Part shown: piece by piece, positions 32,819-41,352 of the stretch
How the letters are laid out: the number at the start of each line of letters is the position of its first letter
How positions within the stretch are numbered: position 1 is the first letter of the stretch
Assembly: GCA_026014685.1 (NCBI GenBank)
Contig: JAOZHW010000005.1
Span: forward strand, 1 to 64,000
Direction: 5' to 3'
Source of the DNA: Candidatus Bathyarchaeota archaeon
GTDB taxonomy: Archaea > Thermoproteota > Bathyarchaeia > Bathyarchaeales > Bathycorpusculaceae
DNA length: 64,000 bases
Notes under the pieces: model-generated
Seen by the model: only the letters and a program-made list of their open reading frames with translations
The model's database searches: none
What the model was told of the DNA's origin: nothing
Position numbers and translations under genes: made by a program

Positions 32819-34420
32819 TTAATTTGTTTTTTTATTTTTCAATATTAGAAACATGGTGCAAGCTATAATGAAACCAATAATAATTATTTGTGAAAACTCC
32901 GGAACTGTTGGCGAAGGATTAGCTGTTGGACTTGGTTTAGGGGTAGCTGTTGGATTATTAGCGGGCCTCTGAGTAGATGTTGATGTTGGATTGGAAGCAG
33001 GATTACTTGTAGGATTCGCTGTTGGAACTGGGGTAAGTGGAGGAGTTGAAGAGGGACTTGGAGATGGTTGTAGGTTATTGTAGAGATTTTGGACCTCGCT
33101 TGATGTAAGGGCTATATCGTATATCATCACTTCATCAATCTTTCCATTAATTCCATCATAATATTGTTGAGTAACTTCCCTTGTAATGCACAAAGGTGTA
33201 TCATCATGTCTAATGGAGTATTGAACTGAGTTTACCGCCTTCAATTGACCATCAATGTATAGCTTAGCGGTTGAACCATCATAGGTTCCAGTTACAAGAT
33301 GCCACTGATTTAGAGTTAAAGCGTTAATGCTATTATATTGTACCAAAAACCTTTGCGCTATTCCATCACCAATTGCAATAACAAGCGTATCATCAGTCGA
33401 AGTAGGATTTTCAAAATCTAGTTTATACCCAGAAATAGCTGAAGTTCCAGCATAATGCAACTTGTTTATTATACATACATGTGGATTTGGTGGGTGCCCA
33501 GCTTGATAAGGTCTAACAGGCATATAGATCCAAGCTGACAAAGTGAACGACTGAACTCTGAGGCTTTTAGAATCAGGGATGAGAACATAGCCCTTTTGAC
33601 CATTGAATTGCAGAGCTTTGCCAGATACCCCCTCAACCCAAAGGGGATCATCAATTAAGGTTCCTGTGTTTCCATTTCTGCTACTATCATATGCTGATGC
33701 TCCTGAACCTTCGTCAAACTTCCAGTAGCCAACTAGGTTTGATGTTGGTGAAACAACAGCATCTTCAATTATGAAATAGTCAAATGCCACATTTGCCGCT
33801 CTTGCTCTTAAGCCAACTTTGCCATTTTGATATGCGGAATCTGTCCAAGTCAATGTTTGATTAACATCTTGACTTATAAGAGAACCTGTGAAGAAATCAT
33901 CGCTAACTGTAACCCTCAGAGTATATTCGACACCAGTTTTTATTGTTCCTGCGTTAAATTGAAAGTTCGTAGGAACAACATAACCATGACTTAAAGACCA
34001 AAATGCATCAGATGTTCCATAACCTGTGTTTTCTGGCAAATATCTAGTAAATTGTATACAGTCATACTCATCACTAATCTCAAATGCATAGTAAGGATTA
34101 ATGTCAATGTATCTGAACACAATTCCTGCTCTAAAACCATTATTAGAAAAAGTAAGTTTTGTTTCAACAGTATAATTAGCCAGGCTTGGTGTATTAACCG
34201 TAGATATTACATTTTCTACAATTCCTGCTGCTACAATATATTTTCCGCTTGCCTGAGTCCAAGAACCTTGTTGTTGTACCCAATAACTTGGTGAAATATT
34301 ATCAAAATTATCGAGAAAAAAGGTGGCTGCTGAAGCGTTCAGGGGCATTAAATGATTTACGGAATTTATCAACACTAAAATAGAAATTATTGCTATAATT
34401 GAAATTATTTTTTTCTTCAT
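32819..34420 (-). CDS. Secreted LamG-domain protein with PEF-type C-terminal anchor
   Basis: 533 residues, AT-rich compared with its neighbours. Signal peptide 1-32. Residues 35-215 form one concanavalin-like jelly roll; residues 225-440 a LamG domain with GYWKFDEGSG, GKALQFNGQKG and LSAWIYMP, and a WHLVTGTYDG strand, all typical of laminin-G lectin-like folds. A 50-residue Pro/Thr/Ser stalk leads to VPEFSQIIIIGFII followed by a basic end, like the PEF-CTERM sorting signals processed by archaeosortases. It probably binds polysaccharide at the cell surface. It occupies the interval between the tRNA relic and the intact tRNA-Pro. Confidence 0.83.
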   Translation of the reverse strand: MKKKIISIIAIISILVLINSVNHLMPLNASAATFFLDNFDNISPSYWVQQQGSWTQASGKYIVAAGIVENVISTVNTPSLANYTVETKLTFSNNGFRAGIVFRYIDINPYYAFEISDEYDCIQFTRYLPENTGYGTSDAFWSLSHGYVVPTNFQFNAGTIKTGVEYTLRVTVSDDFFTGSLISQDVNQTLTWTDSAYQNGKVGLRARAANVAFDYFIIEDAVVSPTSNLVGYWKFDEGSGASAYDSSRNGNTGTLIDDPLWVEGVSGKALQFNGQKGYVLIPDSKSLRVQSFTLSAWIYMPVRPYQAGHPPNPHVCIINKLHYAGTSAISGYKLDFENPTSTDDTLVIAIGDGIAQRFLVQYNSINALTLNQWHLVTGTYDGSTAKLYIDGQLKAVNSVQYSIRHDDTPLCITREVTQQYYDGINGKIDEVMIYDIALTSSEVQNLYNNLQPSPSPSSTPPLTPVPTANPTSNPASNPTSTSTQRPANNPTATPKPSPTANPSPTVPEFSQIIIIGFIIACTMFLILKNKKTN

Positions 34421-34967
34421 ATCTGTCGGTTACTACTTCTTTTTGGATTTGTTTATAAAGATTGTTAAAGTCATCAGGTGACAGTTTTTCCTTCAAACAT
34501 TCTTAGCAACTAACAAATTTTATTCTGACAGATTAATAAGATTCAAAACTTTTTTTTTCACCTACTTAAATTATAAATTGATTCGCTAATTAGGGCAGAT
34601 AGATAATTAAGCGCTACAACCTAAACTCCGTTCACTAATACAAATTTCTTATAATTCTCCCATTGACCTGGTTCGAGAGGAATGTGAGAGGAGACGAATC
34701 GATTGTCAAATATGAGGTATTGAAGCAAGTTTACAAATAGTAATTATTACTGATGTAAACAGTATAAAGAAATGAGCAAAGGTAAAGCACAATTCTACTA
34801 TCACTATGAATGCCATTAACTCAATTAAGTTTAAAGGGGGCAAGTCTTATCTAAAGAAGAAGTTGAAACATAACAGGTCAAAAGCTGGTGAGGCAATAAA
34901 TAATATTTACCAATTACAAAACACCATTGACCTAAATAAGTCAAAACTAAGCCAGAAAGTAAATATT
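34421..34967. other. Gene-free AT-rich stretch
   Basis: 547 bases between the LamG gene and tRNA-Pro. No gene or strong repeat was found. Confidence 0.5.
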
Positions 34968-35045
34968 GGGGCTTTCGGCTAGCTTGGTCCAGGCTTGTAG
35001 CCTCGGGCGCTATAGACCCCGGTTCAAATCCGGGAAGCCCCACCA
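34968..35045 (+). tRNA. tRNA-Pro(CGG)
   Basis: Acceptor GGGGCTT/AAGCCCC; anticodon stem GTAGC/GCTAT (one G-T) around loop CTCGGGC with anticodon CGG (proline); T arm CCCGG-TTCAAAT-CCGGG; discriminator A and encoded CCA (35043-35045). The D stem uses wobble pairs. No intron. Confidence 0.93.
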
Positions 35046-35109
35046 ATCAATTTAACCTTGGCGTTTAGCTTTAATAGTTGAACAGCTTACCCATAAGGGG
35101 GGCAACCCA

Positions 35110-35448
35110 TTGCTCTTTAAGCTCAAAAAGGAACCCCAACTTCAAGTAGATTTAGGCGATTTAGAAGCTGAAAAAGAAAGGTTAACCAGTTTTCTTGAGT
35201 CACGCCTCAAAGTTACAGTTTTGCAAGGAAAAAACCGATTAACTGTAGATGGTCAAAAAGTACAGTTATCGGAGCTATTCCATGCAGTAAAAAAATTCAT
35301 TTATCACAGAGATTTAAACAGTTCACATTGGGCGTCTATAGAAGGCTCAACCGTAAAAATCAACAGGTTCAAAGGTCACGAGAAGAAAAAAGAGAAAACA
35401 AAAAAGGATGGGTCTCATCAAACGCTTACCCAAAGCTGGGGGCTCTAA
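35110..35448 (+). CDS. Small unrecognised basic protein
   Basis: 112 residues with a TTG start behind AGGGGGGC (35095-35102). The N-terminal 80 residues look like a compact alpha/beta domain: an acidic helix, a strand TVLQGKNRLTVDG, then a helix LFHAVKKFIYHRD. The C-terminal 30 residues are Lys-rich and probably disordered, suggesting nucleic-acid binding. No signal peptide. It directly follows tRNA-Pro. I do not recognise the family; a translation-linked role is only a guess. Confidence 0.6.
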   Translation: MLFKLKKEPQLQVDLGDLEAEKERLTSFLESRLKVTVLQGKNRLTVDGQKVQLSELFHAVKKFIYHRDLNSSHWASIEGSTVKINRFKGHEKKKEKTKKDGSHQTLTQSWGL

Positions 35449-35470
35449 GAAAGCCGAATCTCGCCCGACA

Positions 35471-35875
35471 TCAATCAGAGATTTTTTGCCTTAAATCACC
35501 AAATTCTAAAGCCCTTTTAATCAAGCGTTCTAAAACTTCGAAATCTGAATGCTGCACCGTTACCTGTGTCGAGTTTTTGTGGTTGTTGCGTTTGGCTTGG
35601 GTTACGTATTTTTCTAGTTCGTCGACGATGCCCTGAGACATTATAGGTTTCCCATCCAGTAGTCGATAGTTGCATTCTAGACAAAACTCAAAGTCAAACT
35701 CTAACTTTCGATTCTTAGAGTTACCCTCGCCGAAGTAGCGTAAGTCTGCGGCAAGTTTAGCGGGGTTAACGTCATCGAATTCAACGAATACTACGTGTGT
35801 TTTTTTGGTTTGGTGTACATGGTTCAAGCCTACACCTCCATTGGCGATTCTCGACGGAAATGTAACAGTCACCAT
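35471..35875 (-). CDS. Unrecognised 134-residue protein
   Basis: A soluble protein with a strand-rich first half (THVVFVEFDDVNP), an acidic FEFCLECNYRLLDGK segment in the middle (one CxxC-like pair) and a helical C-terminal half. No membrane segments and no known signature. It is convergent with the 35110 gene (22-base gap). Coding status is supported by composition and length only. Confidence 0.55.
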   Translation of the reverse strand: MVTVTFPSRIANGGVGLNHVHQTKKTHVVFVEFDDVNPAKLAADLRYFGEGNSKNRKLEFDFEFCLECNYRLLDGKPIMSQGIVDELEKYVTQAKRNNHKNSTQVTVQHSDFEVLERLIKRALEFGDLRQKISD

Positions 35876-35961
35876 TTACGGTGTGGTTAAGTAAAAACAT
35901 TTACAATTTTACCTCTGCCAGAAAATAAAAAACCAATATAATTAAGCAGGCAAAAAAGACC

Positions 35962-36885
35962 TCACAAGAGTCTTAACGACTCTATAGCTAGATACCCGAC
36001 CATTAGCAGATTAAAAAAGAACAATGCTGAAATGTTGATTGCACTAAAAACGTTCGAGTTTGCTTTTCTACGAGAATATAATGCACCTGCAATCGCCGCA
36101 GCCAGCGGAACAGTAGAAAAAACAGCTATAACCCAAAAATTAATGGACACAGCGGCCACACATAATGCAAAGAAAACAAAAACAGCCAATGCCAACAAGG
36201 CGACTACTAAAATTAACTCAAAAACTGCTTGCGCCCCCCACCGCGATCCTACAGTTATCTTGTCACTTTTACGGTCTACCTCTACATCTGGAGCCTCCAA
36301 ACTCAAGCCAAGCATGAAACCATACAACACAAAAGGCAAAACAAAGTATGCAAACAAAGCATCTAAACCCCCTTGAACAGCCATGTATCCAACAGCAGGA
36401 ATGGCGAATCCGGTAGTCAACGCGATAGCTACCTCTCCCAACCCCCTTGAGACCAGCCGCAGAGGTTTAGCTGAGTAGAACCAGCCCAGCAAATTCGCGC
36501 CCACAGCAATAAGTAACAGTTCGAGGGGCGCTAATTGGGTTGCGACTGCTAAACAAGCCAGCAAAATCGAAGCTGAAAAGCAGATGAGGGCGATTATGCG
36601 GACGGTTGGCAGCAGGTTTGGGTGTTGGATGAGGATTCTTTTACCTGAAAAGAATTTTGATGATTGGGTTTGTCGGTCTTGGTTGTAGTCAAAGTAGTCG
36701 TTGCTGTAGTGGGTGGATAAGTCGCCGAAAAATACCACAGAATAAAATAATAGTGCAGTTAAGGGGTTGAATGTGCCGCCTCCAGCAACAGCTAAAAGCA
36801 TGCCCAACGTGAAGGCTAAGAGGCCGCCTAAAACGATGTGAACCCTCACCATATTTAGCAGTTGTATCGCTTCATGTTTTTGCAT
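35962..36885 (-). CDS. UbiA-family prenyltransferase (MenA-like)
   Basis: 307 residues with eight to nine membrane helices. The two Asp-rich motifs that bind Mg-prenyl-diphosphate are NDYFDYNQDRQTQ (first) and DVEVDRKSDK (second), with GWFYSAKPLRL, a common motif of the MenA/UbiA group, between them. The enzyme attaches an isoprenoid chain to an aromatic or glycerol acceptor. MenA-like motifs suggest a quinone head group, but archaeal lipid enzymes (DGGGP synthase) share the fold, so the acceptor is open. A second UbiA-family gene is divergent 83 bases away. Confidence 0.87.
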   Translation of the reverse strand: MQKHEAIQLLNMVRVHIVLGGLLAFTLGMLLAVAGGGTFNPLTALLFYSVVFFGDLSTHYSNDYFDYNQDRQTQSSKFFSGKRILIQHPNLLPTVRIIALICFSASILLACLAVATQLAPLELLLIAVGANLLGWFYSAKPLRLVSRGLGEVAIALTTGFAIPAVGYMAVQGGLDALFAYFVLPFVLYGFMLGLSLEAPDVEVDRKSDKITVGSRWGAQAVFELILVVALLALAVFVFFALCVAAVSINFWVIAVFSTVPLAAAIAGALYSRRKANSNVFSAINISALFFFNLLMVGYLAIESLRLL

Positions 36886-36967
36886 GCAGTTTTCGCTCTG
36901 TATTGATTATTATCGAATAGCTTATTTATTGTCGCTGTTGATAGTGGGGGTGTTGGGGTATAGGTAA

Positions 36968-37876
36968 GTGGGCGTTAAAGCGTATGTTGATCTCTTGAGG
37001 CTTCATTTCTTTTTTGTCTGGCCCGTTCTTTTCTCTGCAGGTCTCTTCTTTGGATTCACTGTAAACGGTGGCTTCAGTTTTCTGCTTGTGTTGCAGGCGA
37101 TTTTGATTGCTTACTTCGGGTTTGAAGCAGGATTAGTCTTAAACGACATCGTAGACGCAAACTTGGACAAAAAAGAGTTGCCTACCGATAACAAATTAAC
37201 GAAGTATTGGCGGCCTTTCGGTAGGCGCCCCCTCTCTGAAGGCTTAATTCCTCGGCGTAGTGCAACGGTTTTGTTCGCGGTTTTTGTAGCCATCACAAGC
37301 GCCATTATTTTTACGCTTCCATATCCGCACTCTATCTACGTTTTTGTTTTGATGTTCATCTGTTATGGTTTGGAGGTTTTCTACCAAATAAAGAAGCGAA
37401 ATGAGAAAGTTCCATTTGCACAGATAATTGGGCGGGTGGATTTTGCACTTTTCCTTGTCGCAGGTTATCTCTGCGTGGGCAGCCCCGACCTTTATGCGTT
37501 GACGCTGTTTTTGTTCTTCTACCCCCTGGCGCTAGCGCACTTGGGCGTAAATGATCTCGTTGACGTGGCTAACGACCGAGCTAAAGGTATGAAAACGCCA
37601 CCGACGCTCTACGGCATTAAAGCCACAGCCTATTGGATTCTCGCGTTTACAGTCTTCCATTATGTGACGGCGGCTGTTTTTCTCTACGTACTCGGTAGCC
37701 TTGTGGCGCTTGGGGGTTTCGCAGTGAGCTTTGGGCTTTTGGCAGTGGCTAACGCGATGATTTTAAAGGGTGAATCTGTGCAGTCAGCACTCAAAGTACT
37801 ACCGCTCTTCCACCTCTCCATGCTAATCTATGCTATATCGATAATCGCTAGCTACGTTGTCATGGCTTACCTCTAA
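36968..37876 (+). CDS. Second UbiA-family prenyltransferase
   Basis: 302 residues, GTG start, with eight to nine membrane helices. The first Asp motif is NDIVDANLDKKEL and the second NDLVDVANDRAKG, both matching the N/DxxxD form of prenyltransferases; between them lies RRPLSEGLI, a short basic cytoplasmic loop. It is divergent from the MenA-like gene and distinct in sequence, so the pair may act on different acceptors in one pathway. No quinone-ring gene (MenB, UbiX) lies nearby, so quinone synthesis is unproven and a lipid or haem-O/A-type role remains possible. Confidence 0.83.
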   Translation: MGVKAYVDLLRLHFFFVWPVLFSAGLFFGFTVNGGFSFLLVLQAILIAYFGFEAGLVLNDIVDANLDKKELPTDNKLTKYWRPFGRRPLSEGLIPRRSATVLFAVFVAITSAIIFTLPYPHSIYVFVLMFICYGLEVFYQIKKRNEKVPFAQIIGRVDFALFLVAGYLCVGSPDLYALTLFLFFYPLALAHLGVNDLVDVANDRAKGMKTPPTLYGIKATAYWILAFTVFHYVTAAVFLYVLGSLVALGGFAVSFGLLAVANAMILKGESVQSALKVLPLFHLSMLIYAISIIASYVVMAYL

Positions 37877-37897
37877 AAACAAGTTTGATACTGTCGT

Positions 37898-38245
37898 TTA
37901 AAACACGCCAAGTAGTTTAGACGCAGCTACAGCTGCAGACAGTATGGCAACTAAAAAGATAAGTTTACCTTTGGTGAGCTTTATGCCGCCTTCAGAGTTT
38001 TCTTCTTGGGCAAACTCGTACTCGCGTATTTCTTTGGTTTTGGAGTTTATCTGAACTTTAGCGGTTTTCTTCTGGAAAGCCATTTCAACTACGTAGAGTT
38101 CGCCGTCTAAAGATACCTTCATCGGTAGCCAACTGCCTCTGTAGCCTAAGCGTTTTAGAAAGTCCCCTGTCATAGCGGTTGCGTTTTCCGCGTCGAACCG
38201 CGAGATTTCTGGCGAAACCTCTGTTTGTGGGGCTAGTTCAGTCAT
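37898..38245 (-). CDS. Small protein with C-terminal membrane anchor
   Basis: 115 residues. The first 80 form a soluble domain with the strands YVVEMAFQKKTAKVQINSK, resembling a PepSY-like alpha/beta fold. An acidic linker and one C-terminal helix (92-113) would tether it facing the cytoplasm. No signal peptide. Likely an envelope accessory; the family is not recognised. Confidence 0.55.
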   Translation of the reverse strand: MTELAPQTEVSPEISRFDAENATAMTGDFLKRLGYRGSWLPMKVSLDGELYVVEMAFQKKTAKVQINSKTKEIREYEFAQEENSEGGIKLTKGKLIFLVAILSAAVAASKLLGVF

Positions 38246-38290
38246 GAATGTTCCGCTAAGAATTGAGTGTTAAAATGCTTATTAGGAGTT

Positions 38291-38365
38291 ATGAAGCCAA
38301 AAAATGGATTAAAAATCAACATCAGCAAAGAAGTCTACGATGGATGGACCAAACGGTGGTTTTAG
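38291..38365 (+). CDS. 24-residue peptide resembling the RHH protein N-terminus
   Basis: An ATG behind AGGAG opens a 24-codon frame with LKINISKEVYDGWTKRWF. This matches the strand-and-helix start of the 27.8-kb RHH-like protein (KTITVKAEVYDYFFKEWL), but it stops at once. It could be a relic of a second RHH gene or a real short peptide. Confidence 0.3.
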   Translation: MKPKNGLKINISKEVYDGWTKRWF

Positions 38366-38379
38366 CTGTAAATTGTGGG

Positions 38380-38595
38380 TTATGGCGTGGGGGTTGGGCT
38401 GGGTATTATGGGTAGAGTGCTGTTGAAAGTGGAGGTTTGATTCATGATGCTGTCTTGGAGTTTGTCAAGCAACTGCATCTGTGCGCTTTCACCGCTGACG
38501 CTGACTTGCACCATTTGCACTCCATACCCGATTACTATACATGCGAAAACCACTGAGGATGTTACCAATAATAATGCTGCTACGGTCGATTCCAT
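38380..38595 (-). CDS. Small one-pass membrane protein
   Basis: 71 residues: a strongly hydrophobic first half (residues 4-25) followed by a polar helix and a short Pro/Thr/Ser tail. This resembles the class of archaeal pilin-like or flagellin-like small exported proteins, but no prepilin-peptidase site is clear. It lies alone between two unrelated genes. Function unknown. Confidence 0.55.
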   Translation of the reverse strand: MESTVAALLLVTSSVVFACIVIGYGVQMVQVSVSGESAQMQLLDKLQDSIMNQTSTFNSTLPIIPSPTPTP

Positions 38596-38709
38596 TTGAA
38601 GCCTTCTCCTTCTCCAAATAGAGTAGGAACTCTGAGCATATAATTGGTTAATTCCTAAGCGGAAACTATTCCGAAAACCGATATATAGTCAAAAAATGTG
38701 GGTTTCCGA

Positions 38710-39333
38710 TTACTTCGGGGCTGCTTCTGCCGTGGTAGAAGCGGAAGCTGAGGGTGCTGCCTGTTGAGGTTGAGCCTGTGGCTGCGCTGGAGCAGGGGCT
38801 GCAGGTGCCGCAGGTTGAGCTTGGGGTGACTGTTGTGTTTGAGACTGAACAGTTGCAGCTGGAGATGCAGCTGGTTGTGCCTCAGTTTTTTCTGCGGGTG
38901 CTTGAGTTGTTGTGTTGTTTGCGAGTATCTGGATTTTTTCCGCCATAGGATGGAGTAGATCAGGCGGCGGGTAGGGTGTGTTTAGGTTGGAGGAGAGCAT
39001 ATAGATGGAGTTGAAAACATGCTGGTAGATGGTGAAGAGGATTTGGGGGATCTTGGTTTTTGGGTTGACTTCAAGTTTCTTTCTGATGTCTTCACCTTTA
39101 CCCATCAGAATTACTGTGCCGCTTGTGGAGTATTTGACGACGTTGGGTTTTGTTGAAATTAGTAGTTGAAAACCCAATGTAACTTGGTTGTTGTCTTTCT
39201 TTTGTTCTTCAAGTTTAGCGTTCACGTCAAAAAATAGTTCTTCTGACCCTGCAGTGAGTCCGCTTCGTTCAGCCTGTAGGCTATTAATACTTATCGAAAC
39301 GGTGACTCCTGAGACGGAATACTGCGGGTTTAC
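38710..39333 (-). CDS. SecB-like chaperone-fold protein
   Basis: The shortest supported form begins at GTG 39225 (171 residues). The in-frame sequence above it is clearly protein-like (VTVSISINSLQAER, then GSEELFFDVNAKL) and continues the antiparallel beta pattern typical of SecB and SecB-like proteins, so the gene probably starts near 39333. There an AAGAGG (39342-39347) lies before GTA, with no ATG, GTG or TTG. Residues 35-125 are the beta sheet and a helix; the last 60 are Ala/Pro/Gln-rich and disordered. In the family it holds unfolded exported clients or acts as an antitoxin-type chaperone. No Sec gene is adjacent. Confidence 0.55.
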   Translation of the reverse strand, partial: VNPQYSVSGVTVSISINSLQAERSGLTAGSEELFFDVNAKLEEQKKDNNQVTLGFQLLISTKPNVVKYSTSGTVILMGKGEDIRKKLEVNPKTKIPQILFTIYQHVFNSIYMLSSNLNTPYPPPDLLHPMAEKIQILANNTTTQAPAEKTEAQPAASPAATVQSQTQQSPQAQPAAPAAPAPAQPQAQPQQAAPSASASTTAEAAPK

Positions 39334-39386
39334 GGTTGATTCCTCTTACTTCATGTTGGTTTTTTGGTATTTAACTTTTGTATGAA

Positions 39387-39428
39387 GCACCCTTCAGTCG
39401 CCACTTGGGAAGCGGCGACATCTGGTGC
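39387..39428 (-). terminator. Stem-loop at the end of the 39.4-kb gene
   Basis: Outer stem GCACC/GGTGC (39387-39391 with 39424-39428) and inner stem TCGCC/GGCGA (39398-39402 with 39414-39418) separated by a loop. It overlaps the stop codon of the 39428-40000 gene. No poly-T run follows, so termination is a guess. Confidence 0.4.
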
Positions 39429-40000
39429 TACGTGGTCGCGGGGATGCTGAAGTATGCTGGCACGGAAAGCTCAGTCATAAACTTGAAAGCATCATCTCCC
39501 TTAACGTTAGCTTTCTGTTTTAGCACAATTTTTTTAGGAACATCTTCCTCGAGGTAAACGATGTAGTTAACGGTTTGCCCAAGCCCCAGCCGTGTAAGCT
39601 GCTGCACTGTGCCCTTAAATTTCTCGTATTCTTGGATTTTAGCTTTAATTTTCTCTATGGCTTCAAAAAGAATCTCGGTTTGTCCCTGCTCAGTGAAAGA
39701 TATAGCTACATCGCCTGTTTGTATCCATGTGGTTTCTTCCTGTGCACCTTTTCCGCCTTTGCCGCCTTTTTTAGATTTGTCGGTTTCAGCGGGCTTTTTA
39801 GCTTGGCTTTTTAGGGTTTTTTGCAGTGCCGCGGATTTCTGGAACCATTCTTCGCCTTTATGTTTGCTCTCTGCGTCTCTGAGTACTGAACCGAGCCATT
39901 GACTGTAGTCTTCGAAAAGCGCCTTGTACTGACTGGTTTGGGTGGCTACGAATTCTGTGATGTCTTTGAGTGAGGTAAACGTGCGAATTTCAGTTCCCAA
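39428..40000 (-). CDS. Unrecognised soluble protein, 190 residues
   Basis: TTG start (39998-40000) with GGAG ten bases upstream. The N-terminal 70 residues are helical. A low-complexity Lys/Gly linker (KGGKGGKG) follows, then a beta-hairpin TWIQTGDVAISFTEQG, and a final alpha/beta section with VNYIVYLEEDVPKKIVL. There is no signal peptide or membrane helix. It lies between a SecB-like gene and a site-2 protease on the same strand, with a strong hairpin at its end. Function unknown. Confidence 0.55.
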   Translation of the reverse strand: MGTEIRTFTSLKDITEFVATQTSQYKALFEDYSQWLGSVLRDAESKHKGEEWFQKSAALQKTLKSQAKKPAETDKSKKGGKGGKGAQEETTWIQTGDVAISFTEQGQTEILFEAIEKIKAKIQEYEKFKGTVQQLTRLGLGQTVNYIVYLEEDVPKKIVLKQKANVKGDDAFKFMTELSVPAYFSIPATT

Positions 40001-40112
40001 ATATCCATTACTCCAGTTAGCGATCTTGATGGTTAGCTATGTGAACGATACAGAATGCCTGTTTATCGAATAAGAGGATTTGTCCATCACACAAGCGACA
40101 TACTTTTTGCGG

Positions 40113-41201
40113 TTAGCGGTTGCGGGCTTTATCGTAAGCGTTTGAGATGGCTTCGCTGGTTAAAACCCCAACTACTTTGTCAGGATTATCTCTTTGGACT
40201 ACGGGGAGGATGTTGAGTTTTTCGCGCAGAATCACCTTGTTTGCTTCAAGGATAGACTCGTCCTCGTAAACCGTGATTTTCTTAAGCGGCATCTGCTCCA
40301 CATACAACAAGTCTCGGTCTCCGTTGCTAACTTTCATGAGTTCAGCCCAAGTGACCATACCCAAGAATACCCCGTCTTTTTCCACCAAAGCGTCGTGGTA
40401 GCGATTCTTAAACATGACTTCTAAGGCTTCAGTAAGGGTTTGCTGGGGGGAAACAAAGCCGACTTCACAGTGCATAACATCTTTGACTCTTACTCCTGCC
40501 AGTTTGGTGGATATGATGGTTTGTTCGCCTTCTTCGCTGGCTCCAATGTAAACGAACAAGCCGACCAAAATAAGCAGAAAATTGTAGATGAAACCGACGA
40601 TAACCATAACAAATCCCAGTATTCTGCCCAGCGTCACGGCATAGCGGGTTGCATCAGAGTACTTCATGCGTTCAGCCAGGACCGCGCGGAACACTCTGCC
40701 GCCATCCATGGGGAACGCGGGAATCAGGTTGAATAAACCTAAGAGGATGTTTAGGATGGCGAGGTCAAAGATGATGTTGCCTGTACCCGCAGAGAAAGCA
40801 AGCAGTAAAGGCAGCAGATTCGGGGTAAAAATTGAGCTTACCCCGAGTAATGCGAATCCTAAAACAAGGCTTGTTAGTGGTCCTGCAAAAGCCATGCGCC
40901 ACTCTTGGGCGGGGTTGTCGGGGATTTCTTCGATTTCTGAGACGCCGCCGATGGGGTAGAGCACGATTTTTCGCACCTTTATGCCGTAGCGTCGAGCGAC
41001 CACCGAGTGGGCAAGTTCATGGAAGAAGACGAAAACAAACAAGAAAACAACGATGAAAAACGTGTAGAATGAACTTCCAACTGAGTAGAATGGCAGGTTG
41101 AGCAGGGACAACACGAAAACTGCCAAAATCAGCAGTATGAACGTGAAGTGTAACTCGATGGGTATGCCCCATGCGGAGCCTATCTTAAAAGAGTACCGCA
41201 T
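40113..41201 (-). CDS. Site-2 (M50) intramembrane metalloprotease with CBS pair
   Basis: 362 residues. Six membrane helices carry the zinc site HELAH (residues 61-65) and the distal NLIPAFPMDGGRV motif, where the Asp is the third ligand. This is the S2P/SpoIVFB family, which cuts single-pass membrane regulators. Residues 235-355 form two CBS domains, which in relatives bind adenosine nucleotides and tune the protease. The form is the classic archaeal M50B arrangement. Single gene, convergent to nothing close. The substrate is unknown; membrane-bound regulators would be the expected targets. Confidence 0.93.
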   Translation of the reverse strand: MRYSFKIGSAWGIPIELHFTFILLILAVFVLSLLNLPFYSVGSSFYTFFIVVFLFVFVFFHELAHSVVARRYGIKVRKIVLYPIGGVSEIEEIPDNPAQEWRMAFAGPLTSLVLGFALLGVSSIFTPNLLPLLLAFSAGTGNIIFDLAILNILLGLFNLIPAFPMDGGRVFRAVLAERMKYSDATRYAVTLGRILGFVMVIVGFIYNFLLILVGLFVYIGASEEGEQTIISTKLAGVRVKDVMHCEVGFVSPQQTLTEALEVMFKNRYHDALVEKDGVFLGMVTWAELMKVSNGDRDLLYVEQMPLKKITVYEDESILEANKVILREKLNILPVVQRDNPDKVVGVLTSEAISNAYDKARNR

Positions 41202-41352
41202 AGAGATAAATGCCTGCGGATGGCTTTTTAAATTTTCGATGAACTAAAAGCCGCTTAAACCCCTGAAAAATCGCCGTTACCGTTACATTCCGTAAAATAT
41301 ACAAAGAGCAAAACTACACTTGCTAAGTATACAGATTGGAGAAAGGGGAAAA

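Noticed and set aside
34831-35046. Minus-strand frame across the tRNA-Pro gene, beginning GLPGFEPGS
   Set aside because: This peptide pattern is the usual translation of a tRNA gene and not a protein.
9292-39275. A shared 13-mer (TGAGTCCGCTTCG) followed by TCAGCCT at 9292-9330 and 39255-39275
   Set aside because: At 39.3 kb it falls inside the coding frame of the SecB-like protein, and the other copy has an extra hairpin in the middle. A shared mobile repeat is unlikely.
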